From Campylobacterales bacterium (GTDB taxonomy: Bacteria; Campylobacterota; Campylobacteria; Campylobacterales; QNZT01), in assembly GCA_027056215.1 (NCBI GenBank), contig JALULO010000230.1:1-23181 (forward strand): a stretch of 23,181 nucleotides of DNA, read 5' to 3'. A model generated the notes under the pieces. It had not been told where the DNA came from, searched no databases, and saw only the letters and a program-made list of their open reading frames with translations. Each line of letters starts with the position of its first letter. The first letter of the stretch is position 1. A program made the position numbers and the translations under genes. Below are positions 1-6,533 of the stretch, piece by piece.

Positions 1-776
1 TGCCAATCAGCACAAAATCTGGGGAGATACCATTGGCACAACTAGCAACTATCAAACGCCATCTAACATTTGCAAAACTCGAACGAGATAAAATGCTCTA
101 TGCTCTTGATGTGAACGGATACCGTGCCAAACGTCCTGTTACACATATCACGGATGATGCTATAGCCGCGCTTAAAGATGCCAATATCACGGATATAAAG
201 ATGACACAAACCGGTGATATCGCACAGATCAATGATAGTTTTAAACGCATGATCAAAGCCATCGGTCTTGGTATCATCATCTTAGTGATGACACTCATAG
301 CCATTTACCGCTCCGTGAGGTTAGCATTTATCATGATCATTGTATTACCACTTTCGATGATTGGTGCTGCGTGGGGAATGTTGTTATTTGGAAAACCAAG
401 CTGTATGCCAAGTCTGTTGGGTATCTTGCTTTTGTTTGGAATCATCATCAAAAATGCCGTACTTTTGATCGACTTTTATCAATCATACAGAGAAAATGGA
501 GAAACACCGTTTGAGAGTGCCATCGAATCTGTAAGGGTACGATTTCGTCCTGTCATGATGACTGCATTTGGTACGATTGCTGGTATGATCCCTATCGCGC
601 TTGAACAAGCTGTGGGATTAGAAAGATTGTCACCACTGGCTGATGTTGCCATAGGAGGTCTTTTGGTGGGTACACTTTTAACCCTTATCTATGTACCGAT
701 GTATGCTTATATATTTGACAGTAAAAACAAAAAAACCAACCCGATAGAGAAAATTGAAGAGACTATAGAAGCTTAA
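1..776 (+). CDS. RND efflux transporter permease, C-terminal part (5' end outside window)
   Basis: This is the C-terminal part of an inner-membrane RND permease of the AcrB/HAE1 type, a proton-driven pump that exports drugs, metals or other toxic compounds through a tripartite envelope complex. The reading frame is open from base 3, so the TTG at 33 is internal and the true start lies left of the window. Visible parts are the end of the second periplasmic loop, with the usual 'IPLAQLATI' segment, then about five hydrophobic helices. One of them carries GIIIKNAVLLIDF, matching the K-N-A-x-L-(I/V)-x-(D/E)-F motif of the family. The tail after the last helix is short, charged and cytoplasmic. 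The substrate cannot be judged from this part. Family assignment is confident; the subfamily is not. Confidence 0.9.
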   Translation, partial: PISTKSGEIPLAQLATIKRHLTFAKLERDKMLYALDVNGYRAKRPVTHITDDAIAALKDANITDIKMTQTGDIAQINDSFKRMIKAIGLGIIILVMTLIAIYRSVRLAFIMIIVLPLSMIGAAWGMLLFGKPSCMPSLLGILLLFGIIIKNAVLLIDFYQSYRENGETPFESAIESVRVRFRPVMMTAFGTIAGMIPIALEQAVGLERLSPLADVAIGGLLVGTLLTLIYVPMYAYIFDSKNKKTNPIEKIEETIEA

Positions 777-788
777 ATTTTTTCTTTG

Positions 789-811
789 AAGCGCTCTTTT
801 TTAGAGCGCTT
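789..811 (+). terminator. Hairpin after the RND permease gene
   Basis: A 9-bp perfect stem (789-797 with 803-811, core AAGCGCTC/GAGCGCTT) encloses a 5-T loop and starts 12 bases after the RND stop codon. No clean U-tract follows, so it is a weak intrinsic terminator or an RNA 3'-end stabiliser. It separates the pump from the next gene at 856. Confidence 0.55.
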
Positions 812-855
812 TGAAGATGAAATATATTCATCAATTTATATAACAAGGATTAGAT

Positions 856-1218
856 ATGAAATCACCAACACCTGAACAAGTAGAAGCGATGATGGTCGAG
901 AAGATGGGAGCATTGCCTCAGTCACTAAATAGTGCAAAAGCAATAGATCCTAGATTTTTGATAGAACAAGCGATGAGCAGTAAATTTAGCGTACAAGATG
1001 AGAAAAACCCCTTTGACCCTAAAACTTCTATGATGCTTATGCTTGCGACTTCCATCACACTAGGTAGTGAGGAGTGCATACAAGAACAGACAAAGATGCT
1101 TAAAAAGATGGGTATTACGAAAGAAGAGATAGCATTTTTAGTAAAAATCGTCAAACACGCACATTCAAGTGCCGTGATGGGGAATGCAAAAAGTGCCTTT
1201 GATACTTTTGAGAGTTAA
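856..1218 (+). CDS. Carboxymuconolactone decarboxylase / AhpD-like family protein
   Basis: This 120-residue protein resembles the all-helical CMD/AhpD fold: a helix LMLATSITLGSEECI (61-75), then a helix with KMGITKEEIAFL (84-95), as in 'A..AGAT.EEI.E'. In redox-active AhpD relatives the first region carries E-x-C-x-x-C-x-x-x-H. Here only Cys74 is present; the second Cys position is Glu77 and the His is absent, so peroxidase or disulfide chemistry of the AhpD type is unlikely. His101 and His103 further on could bind a ligand. The ATG has an AAGGA-like site 7-10 bases upstream. It lies 32 bases before the CDF metal exporter and may be co-transcribed with it. The biochemical role is unknown; fold-level assignment is moderately sure. 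Confidence 0.65.
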   Translation: MKSPTPEQVEAMMVEKMGALPQSLNSAKAIDPRFLIEQAMSSKFSVQDEKNPFDPKTSMMLMLATSITLGSEECIQEQTKMLKKMGITKEEIAFLVKIVKHAHSSAVMGNAKSAFDTFES

Positions 1219-1249
1219 TTATAAATAATGTAAAGTAAAGGATTGTGAT

Positions 1250-2137
1250 ATGAGTGGTCACCACCATGAAGTAAGCGGGAAGAATCTTTTTTGGACAATT
1301 GTTCTCAATGTTATCATCACTCTCTCACAGATTGTAGGTGGGATCATCTCCGGCTCGCTAGCACTTTTGAGTGATGCGATGCATAACTTTAGCGATGTGC
1401 TGGCACTAGTCATCGCATATGTTTCCAACCGCATGGCGGCACGCCCCAATGATGTGCGAAGGACATTTGGCTACAAGCGGGCTGAGATACTCGCTGCACT
1501 CTTTAACGCCTCTGTACTGATCGGTATAGCCGTTTTTTTGATCGTCGAAGCGTTTCATAAATTTTACCATCCAGAGCCTATCAACTCGGTATGGGTTATA
1601 GGACTTGGTGCGCTTAGTATCGTGCTCAATACAGCAAGTGTCTTACTTATCAAAGAGGATGCGCATGAGAGTATGAACGTCAAAGCCGCCTATCTACACC
1701 TACTGACTGATGTGATGACTTCCATTGCTGTTGTGGTTGGTGGGGTACTGATGTACTACTTCGGTATTGTCTGGATTGATCCGCTCATCTCCGCACTTAT
1801 CGCGTTCTATCTCATCTGGGCATCGTTCGGGCTGGTCAAAGAGAGCAGTGTGATTTTGATGGAGTTTACGCCTGAGGGTATAGATGTAAACCGTATTGTT
1901 GATGCCATTGAAGCAGAGCCGGAGATTGAAAATGTTCATCATATACACATTTGGAAGCTGGATGACCACCAGATAAACTTCGAAGCACATTTGGATTTTT
2001 GTGAAGATGTCACACTCTCTTTATCAAATGCAGTGATTGATAGAATTGAGAAAAAATTACATGATAGCTTTGAAATTGAACATAGCACATTTCAATGTGA
2101 GTACAACAGAGATGATAAAAAAGAAATCATCATTTAA
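1250..2137 (+). CDS. Cation diffusion facilitator (CDF) metal exporter
   Basis: This is a 295-residue inner-membrane antiporter of the CDF/ZitB/CzcD family, expected to export Zn2+ or a related divalent metal from the cytoplasm in exchange for protons. It has six hydrophobic helices. The transport site is intact: Asp42, His45 and Asp49 in helix 2 (SDAMHNFSD) and His150/Asp154 in helix 5 (HLLTD). This is the HD-type set normally linked to zinc. The family motif TFGYKRAE lies at 72-79. The C-terminal cytoplasmic domain (about 205-285) contains HHIHIWKL, typical of the metal-sensing dimerisation domain. The N-terminus has a short His cluster (HHH at 4-6). The start is supported by AAAGGA at 1237-1242. 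The following gene is 159 bases away and looks separate. Confidence 0.93.
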   Translation: MSGHHHEVSGKNLFWTIVLNVIITLSQIVGGIISGSLALLSDAMHNFSDVLALVIAYVSNRMAARPNDVRRTFGYKRAEILAALFNASVLIGIAVFLIVEAFHKFYHPEPINSVWVIGLGALSIVLNTASVLLIKEDAHESMNVKAAYLHLLTDVMTSIAVVVGGVLMYYFGIVWIDPLISALIAFYLIWASFGLVKESSVILMEFTPEGIDVNRIVDAIEAEPEIENVHHIHIWKLDDHQINFEAHLDFCEDVTLSLSNAVIDRIEKKLHDSFEIEHSTFQCEYNRDDKKEIII

Positions 2138-2153
2138 AAGAAGCATATGAATA

Positions 2154-2285
2154 ATGCACATCTTACAACAGACTGTTGATATTATTTTGTCTATCAATGC
2201 ACAACAAAGAGCGGATTGCAAAGGTTTGAGGCTAGAGGAGAATGGTAAAAAATTGGGACATGACTTGGAAAAAATAAAAAATTAA
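2154..2285 (+). CDS. Possible 43-residue small ORF, unrecognised
   Basis: An ATG at 2154 opens a 43-residue frame (MHILQQTVDIILSINAQ...) that ends 11 bases before the first rhodanese gene. It is polar and charged with no membrane segment and is rich in Lys, Asp and Glu toward the end. No convincing ribosome binding site precedes it; AAAGAAG at 2137-2143 is the closest. It fills most of the gap between the CDF gene and the operon. It could be a small translated leader, the tail of a decayed gene, or chance. I do not recognise it. Confidence 0.25.
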   Translation: MHILQQTVDIILSINAQQRADCKGLRLEENGKKLGHDLEKIKN

Positions 2286-2296
2286 CGGGGAACACA

Positions 2297-2692
2297 ATGA
2301 AAGAAATAGATTTTGATACATATCTAAAAAACTTTGATTACGATGAGCGTCAAAAAATGAAGATACAGATGCCTGAACTCTTTGAGCTCTATGTAAAAGG
2401 TGAGGCACAGGTGATAGACATTCGTTTTAACGAAGAGTATGAAGCATGGCATATTGGTTTTGGAGACCATATTTCACTCAATGAGCTAGCAGATAGACTT
2501 GATGAAATAGATAAAAATAAAACTATTGTCACTATGTGTCCCCATTATGACAGAGCAGAAATTGCACGACTCTTTTTAAAACTCAAAGGCTACAATGCAC
2601 GCTACTTAAATGATGGAATGCTAAAAGTTGTGGACTATCTCCGAGGAGATAAAGCACGAGATTATATGAAAAAACTAGAAAGAGCAAAGTAA
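2297..2692 (+). CDS. Single-domain rhodanese-like sulfurtransferase (first of a pair)
   Basis: A 131-residue cytoplasmic protein with one rhodanese domain. These enzymes carry a persulfide on an active-site Cys and pass sulfane sulfur to cyanide, thiols or protein acceptors. The strand-forming AQVIDIRFNEEYEAWHI segment (37-53) matches the 'vDvR...Ey..gHi' region. The active loop begins at Cys81 and reads CPHYDR, the six-residue Cys-x4-Arg size typical of sulfurtransferases and not of Cdc25-like phosphatases. No signal peptide is seen. GGGGAA at 2286-2291 may serve as its binding site. It is the first confident gene of the cluster; its stop overlaps the ATG of a clear paralogue by one base, so the two are probably translationally coupled. 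Confidence 0.88.
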   Translation: MKEIDFDTYLKNFDYDERQKMKIQMPELFELYVKGEAQVIDIRFNEEYEAWHIGFGDHISLNELADRLDEIDKNKTIVTMCPHYDRAEIARLFLKLKGYNARYLNDGMLKVVDYLRGDKARDYMKKLERAK

Positions 2693-3054
2693 TGCAAGCG
2701 TTTATAAAAAATGTAATTCCAAGTGAAATGAACAATATGCGCATAGAGATTGATGAGTTTATAGAGCTTTATAATGAAGGAAAATGTGAACTTGTTGATA
2801 TTCGCGTACCTATGGAGCCCAAAGTTTGGCAAGTAAACTTTGGGCTTAAAATCCCTGCAAATGAAATGCCTGAGCGACTTGAGGAACTACCAAAAGATAA
2901 GCCCATTGTCGTTGCTTGTCCAAAATCAGACCGCTCAAATATGGCACGAATGTGGTTAGCGACACAAGGTTTTGAAGTAAAATATTTGAGTGGCGGCTTA
3001 CTAGGACTGATGGAGCACCTAAAGGGTGGCAAAGCAAAAACGATAAAGCTGTAA
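2692..3054 (+). CDS. Single-domain rhodanese-like sulfurtransferase (second of a pair)
   Basis: A 120-residue rhodanese homologue of the preceding gene. Shared features include an (E/D)-x-F/L-x-E-L-Y opening, a VDIR strand (35-38), the N-E-(L/M)-(P/A)-(D/E)-R-L helix and the active loop. Its loop is Cys76-PKSD-Arg81, also Cys-x4-Arg, so it should hold a persulfide. The pair could pass sulfur between them or serve different acceptors. The start overlaps the previous stop by one base. The ATG of the TauE-like exporter follows after three bases. Cytoplasmic, with no signal peptide. That it is an active sulfurtransferase is inferred from the intact loop. Confidence 0.88.
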   Translation: MQAFIKNVIPSEMNNMRIEIDEFIELYNEGKCELVDIRVPMEPKVWQVNFGLKIPANEMPERLEELPKDKPIVVACPKSDRSNMARMWLATQGFEVKYLSGGLLGLMEHLKGGKAKTIKL

Positions 3055-3057
3055 AAA

Positions 3058-3810
3058 ATGAGTCCCGAACTTATTCACTATACAATTTACTTCTTTTTAA
3101 CGCTAGGTCTTTCTACCCTCTTTTCTATGGGTGGAGTTGGCTCTGCCATTGGGCTTGTTCCCATCTTTTCAATGATGGGAATGCCCATAAACTTGGCAAA
3201 GGCCATTGGGCTTTTCATTAACTCTGCTTCTACAATCACTGCTTCAGCAATGAATTTTTTTCGTGGGGTTTTAGACATAAAATTTGCTATTCCACTTATT
3301 ATCTCAATTATGATTGCAACGCCTATTGGTGCATGGATGAGCCAGTATGTGCAAAAAGAGGTTGTTGAGTGGATATTGGTATCATTTTTACTTATTAGTG
3401 CCACACTTTTACTCTTTAGTAACCGTGAACAAAAAGTTGTTTATGACAAAGCATGGGTTTTGTATGTTATCGGTGCAGTTGTTGGGTTGATTTCTGGGAC
3501 TATTGGTGTGGGTGGTGGCTCACTCATAATGCCGTTGCTTATTTTACTTGGTTTTGATGCAAAAAAAGCGGCGTATGCCATTAGTTTTGTCATCCCATTT
3601 TCAACACTTGGAGCATTTGCGACCTATCTCTCATTTGTAGATATGGATTGGGTACTCCTTGGTGTTGTTACCGTTGCAGCCATCATCGGCGGTTATATTG
3701 GTGACTTTATTATGCACTACCGTCTAACACCGAAGCAAGTTAAAAAACTTATTGCTGTTGTGTTACTACTGCTGAGTGCAAAAATGATATACAAACTTTT
3801 AGGATTATAA
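3058..3810 (+). CDS. TauE/SafE family (DUF81) sulfite/organosulfur exporter-like permease
   Basis: A 250-residue inner-membrane protein with about eight hydrophobic segments in two homologous halves. Each half contains a glycine-rich stretch: GGVGSAIGLVPIF (25-37) and GTIGVGGGSLIMPLLI (147-162). This duplicated pattern is the TauE/SafE signature. Characterised members are linked to export of sulfite, sulfoacetate or related sulfur compounds, though substrates of most are unknown. Sitting directly behind two rhodaneses, a role in moving a sulfur oxyanion or sulfane-sulfur product across the membrane is a reasonable inference. It starts three bases after the preceding stop with only a weak A-rich upstream site, consistent with coupling. 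The next gene starts one base after its stop. Confidence 0.88.
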   Translation: MSPELIHYTIYFFLTLGLSTLFSMGGVGSAIGLVPIFSMMGMPINLAKAIGLFINSASTITASAMNFFRGVLDIKFAIPLIISIMIATPIGAWMSQYVQKEVVEWILVSFLLISATLLLFSNREQKVVYDKAWVLYVIGAVVGLISGTIGVGGGSLIMPLLILLGFDAKKAAYAISFVIPFSTLGAFATYLSFVDMDWVLLGVVTVAAIIGGYIGDFIMHYRLTPKQVKKLIAVVLLLLSAKMIYKLLGL

Positions 3811-3811
3811 A

Positions 3812-4057
3812 ATGATACATATTTTACAAAAAATTGCAGACTGGATTGTTGAAAATGAAGAGAGAGAAGCGACAAAATGCACCATCCCTGATGAAGTTAT
3901 AGATGAGTGGCTTGAGACCATTGAAGAGCATAAAAAACGAATGCAAAAAAATGGAAAAGAGAAGAGTGAACAATATATAATGCTTCAAGATTTAGATAAG
4001 CGTGTCAAAGAGATAGAAGCTATACGACAAAAGAAGTGCCACACTAACGCTCAATAA
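3812..4057 (+). CDS. Small charged hypothetical protein between exporter and K+ channel
   Basis: An 81-residue soluble protein that is very rich in Glu and Lys and is predicted helical, with a likely coiled coil over about residues 40-75 (EEHKKRMQKNG ... DLDKRVKEIEAI). It has Cys23 and Cys76 but no recognisable metal motif and no signal peptide. The ATG lies one base after the exporter stop, and its TAA overlaps the ATG of the channel gene by one base, so it is embedded in the operon and is very likely translated. I do not recognise a family. The position suggests an accessory subunit or regulator of one of the two flanking membrane proteins, which is inference only. Confidence 0.7.
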   Translation: MIHILQKIADWIVENEEREATKCTIPDEVIDEWLETIEEHKKRMQKNGKEKSEQYIMLQDLDKRVKEIEAIRQKKCHTNAQ

Positions 4058-5139
4058 TGAAAAAACTAAACTTTAGTCTCGCAACTGCGTTTATACTCTT
4101 TTATACTCTCTTTTTACTTATAGCCTCAGAGATAATGGTCTTAATTGAACCCAAAAATTATGAATCATTTTTTGATGGTTTATGGTGGGCTATCGTCACT
4201 GCAACCACTGTAGGCTATGGAGATATGGTTCCCCACAGTGAAGCGGGAAAACTCCTCGCTGTTTTTATAATCATTGGTGGAGTCGTTGCTGTTGCCGCAT
4301 TTACAGCACTTATGACCACACAACTTATAGAGAGAAAAATTTTTTCAAAGAAAGGATATGAAATGTTGGATTCTTTAGAAAACCATCTAGTCATTTGTGG
4401 TTATAAGAGCCCTAGAATTGAAGTACTAAAAAGCTTTAAGAAGCACTATAAAGAGAACATAGTCATTATATACCCAGATCTTACACCGGAACTTAAAAAT
4501 CTCCTTGAAGAGCATAATCTTAAATTTGTACAAGGTGAATATAACGATGAAGCCACACTCAAAACTGCAAAAGTAGAAAAAGCAGACAAAGTTATGATAC
4601 TAAATATGCATCAAGAATATGCTGATGCAAAGGTTCTTGAAACTGTCATTGTCATCCGTTCTTTAAATCATAAAGTCTATATTATCGCAGAGATAAATGA
4701 TCCTAAATATGAGAATTATCTCACCAAAAGTAAATGTAATGAGATTATTATGAGTGAAGAGTATAACCGTTTTTTACTCTCAAAATCCATCTCAGAACCA
4801 GGAATGTCAAAGGTCGTACGAAATCTTTTACGAACACAAAACTTTCATATTGTAACCGAGCATCCCTATGTAAACAAAACATATAAAGAGGCATTTGAAG
4901 AGAGTATAGCTAAGGGAGAGATACTTCTTGGTGTCATTCAAAACTATATTACAGAAGAGAAACTGAAAAAAATTGTTCTACAAAAAATTCGTTTTGGTGC
5001 TGATGCACAGAAGTACAAAAAATTACTGAGTGAAATAAAAAACAATGAAGTAGAGCTTGATGTCATTATAAACCCTAAAGATGGGATGGTTATACAGGAG
5101 TTTTCAGCAATCATATCAATGGAGAGAAATAATGGATAG
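4057..5139 (+). CDS. Two-TM potassium channel with cytoplasmic RCK (TrkA-N/TrkA-C-like) region
   Basis: A 360-residue K+ channel of the MthK/Kch-like type. Helix 1 spans about 6-30, a pore helix and the canonical filter TVGYGD lie at 51-56, and helix 2 is about 64-88. The soluble region starts at about 108 (NHLVICGYKSPRIEVL) and follows the RCK-N pattern: alternating strands and helices, the 'V.GE.NDE.TLK.A.V.KAD' segment near 168-188, and AEINDPKYENYL. The GxGxxG nucleotide loop is degenerate (ICGYKSPR), so NAD(H) or ATP binding is doubtful. An RCK-C-like part follows (about 265-355: AFEESIAKGEILLGV ... INPKDGMVI). The gene overlaps the next one, a cyclic-nucleotide-binding-like protein, by eight bases. 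This suggests that gating may involve a separately encoded ligand domain. Confidence 0.92.
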   Translation: MKKLNFSLATAFILFYTLFLLIASEIMVLIEPKNYESFFDGLWWAIVTATTVGYGDMVPHSEAGKLLAVFIIIGGVVAVAAFTALMTTQLIERKIFSKKGYEMLDSLENHLVICGYKSPRIEVLKSFKKHYKENIVIIYPDLTPELKNLLEEHNLKFVQGEYNDEATLKTAKVEKADKVMILNMHQEYADAKVLETVIVIRSLNHKVYIIAEINDPKYENYLTKSKCNEIIMSEEYNRFLLSKSISEPGMSKVVRNLLRTQNFHIVTEHPYVNKTYKEAFEESIAKGEILLGVIQNYITEEKLKKIVLQKIRFGADAQKYKKLLSEIKNNEVELDVIINPKDGMVIQEFSAIISMERNNG

Positions 5140-5581
5140 TAAATTATTCAAAGGTCTAAGCCAAAAAGAGAAAGAGTCATTTTTAGCTATTTTTACCCAA
5201 ATAAACATAGCGAAAGGTGAAAGTATCAAGAAGGAGGGAGAAGCACTTAAAAAAGCTTTTTTTCTTACAGAAGGTGAAATAACACTCAGAAAAACATCTT
5301 CAGAAGAGGAGATGGAGGTAAGCATCATAAAAGGTGGTGAAGATGTATTTTTTTCCCTCTCTTGTATGTTACTCTCAGGAAAAAGTCTCACGACAGTCAT
5401 TACAACAAAAGAGTCAAAAATCTTAGAGCTCTCTCAGCATGATTTTTACCATTTCTGTCAAGAAAATGAGAAAATTGGCGTAAAAATACTACAAAATACC
5501 ACACAAATGCTAATATCATTTTTACAAAAAAGCGATGCAAAAATAGCCGAAATGTACAAAACTTTAGAGGAGGTTCTGTAA
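5132..5581 (+). CDS. Stand-alone cyclic-nucleotide-binding-like (cupin/CRP N-terminal) domain protein
   Basis: A 149-residue protein that covers just the CRP/cNBD beta-barrel and a C-terminal helix. It opens with LFKGLSQKEKESFLAIF, the usual N-terminal helices, followed by KGESIKKEGEALKKAFFLTEGEITL (28-52), which matches 'G..i..eGe....lyfi..G.v.l'. No helix-turn-helix follows, so it is not a CRP/FNR transcription factor. The phosphate-binding cassette expected near 70-90 lacks a clear G-E-x(n)-R-x-A, so the ligand, if any, is uncertain. I chose the ATG at 5132 (GGAGAG at 5120-5125) over the in-frame ATG at 5081, which would overlap the channel gene by 59 bases. Its context suggests a channel-associated sensor subunit. 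Its stop overlaps the globin start by one base. Confidence 0.75.
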   Translation: MDSKLFKGLSQKEKESFLAIFTQINIAKGESIKKEGEALKKAFFLTEGEITLRKTSSEEEMEVSIIKGGEDVFFSLSCMLLSGKSLTTVITTKESKILELSQHDFYHFCQENEKIGVKILQNTTQMLISFLQKSDAKIAEMYKTLEEVL

Positions 5582-5979
5582 TGAATACAAAAATAGCACT
5601 CATTAAAGAGATATACAAACTTGATGAAAATGACCTACAACAGAGAAAAGAGGCACTTAAAAAAATAGAGCCCTATGTTGATGATATTATGGATATATTT
5701 TATGAAAAACTTCTGCAAAAAGAGGAGTTCGCACGGTTTATACATACTGAGATAATGCCAGAACTCAAACAAAAGCAAATTAAATTTATTAAAGAACTGC
5801 TCTCTACGCCTTGTGATGAGACAATGTATAAAAAAATCGTAAAAGTCGGTGTTGTCCACTACCACATAAAACTTGATCCTATTTATATGTCTTATGGTTA
5901 CCATCTTCTCTCAGAACTCATCTTGACACAATCAACAAACTTCAAAGTGCCTTCATTTCTTACAAAAGTTCTCTCGTAG
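5581..5979 (+). other. N-terminal fragment of the interrupted gene: sensor-globin (protoglobin) domain
   Basis: This fragment holds most of a heme-binding sensor-globin domain. Recognisable parts are LKKIEPYVDDIMDIFYEKLL (helices A/B), ARFI, LKQKQIKFIKELL (helix E), then YKKIVKVGVVHYHIKLDPIYMSYGYHLLSELIL. The His93 in VGVVHYHIKL occupies the place of the proximal heme ligand in the 'G..H..IGL.P.W' motif of globin-coupled sensors. Such domains bind O2, NO or CO. The last 18 residues, after about residue 114, are out of the ancestral frame and should be ignored. If translated as it stands it would lack the last globin helix. Confidence 0.7.
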
Positions 5980-5999
5980 ATTTTCAAGCCGCAACGAAA

Positions 6000-6533
6000 A
6001 TGGAAAAATCTTTTCAAGAGACACTCGATGCACTAGATGAATATAGAGAAGAACTCGCAGAAATAGGCATAAACCTCAACACTATCAAGCGTTTTCATAC
6101 ACAATTCAGACATCAAACAGATGAAAAAAGTTTTGAAACATTACGAAATACGCTCCAGAGACCACTTAATGATTTGAGTGTAACAACATACCTCACAACA
6201 GGAAGTTCTTTAGCCCTTATTCGTGCTATGAGTGACACAATTTACAACAAAATAATCATCAATAAAGAGAAGCTTACTCTGAGTGATGTCAAACACAATA
6301 TCTTTGCAATGCTTACGCAAAACTTTGCATGGGCAGTTGAAGATATATCTTTCTTTGATGAAGAGCCACAGGAGTCTTATGAAATTATTAAGCATTTGAT
6401 GCATGAACAAAAACTCTTTTTTCTTGGCATTAACATGAAAGATATTTCTAACAAACTTTATGTTGCAGAGATGATTGATTTACTGTGTGAAACCATAAAA
6501 ATCACACTCTATCTAAACTCGAAAGAAGCATGA
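6000..6533 (+). other. C-terminal fragment of the interrupted globin gene: helical domain of unknown type
   Basis: This 177-residue frame begins at an internal ATG; the coding pattern already runs in this frame from about 5925. It opens with MEKSFQETLDALDEYREELA, a coiled-coil-like linker that would follow the globin domain, then a helical region with FHTQFRHQTDEKSF, TTYLTTGSSLALIRAM and FAWAVEDISFFDEEPQ. It shows no GGDEF, methyl-accepting, kinase or helix-turn-helix signature, so the output of this globin-coupled protein is unknown. Whether the fragment is made alone is doubtful, as no good ribosome binding site precedes 6000. Confidence 0.55.

Larger units (their letters stand above)
5581..6533 (+). 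pseudogene. Sensor-globin (protoglobin-domain) protein gene, interrupted by an apparent frameshift
   Basis: Two consecutive frames appear to be halves of one gene of about 317 codons. The first frame follows the globin pattern up to SELIL (about 5925) and then runs into nonsense, stopping at 5979. The frame used by the second half is open upstream of its ATG at 6000 and reads DTINKLQSAFISYKSSLVDF then QAATKMEKSFQE, a smooth continuation of the globin's last helices. Restoring one base near 5921-5927 would join them. There is no slippery heptamer, so this looks like a 1-base deletion (true mutation or sequence error) and not programmed frameshifting. The start overlaps the previous stop by one base and has a good GAGGAGG site just upstream. 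The porin gene begins in the ATGA at the end. Confidence 0.75.

Noticed and set aside
33..35. TTG at 33 as the start of the RND protein
   Set aside because: The frame is open to the window edge and the upstream codons fit the family's periplasmic loop, so the gene is cut by the window.
5081..5131. Upstream in-frame ATG for the cNBD protein
   Set aside because: It would overlap the channel gene by 59 bases and adds residues unlike the family; the ATG at 5132 has a better binding site and the typical start of the fold.
5132..5581. CRP/FNR-type transcription regulator
   Set aside because: The protein ends after the barrel and one helix; there is no helix-turn-helix.
5921..5935. Programmed ribosomal frameshift in the globin gene
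   Set aside because: No slippery heptamer, stimulatory stem or internal Shine-Dalgarno was seen; a simple base loss explains it better.
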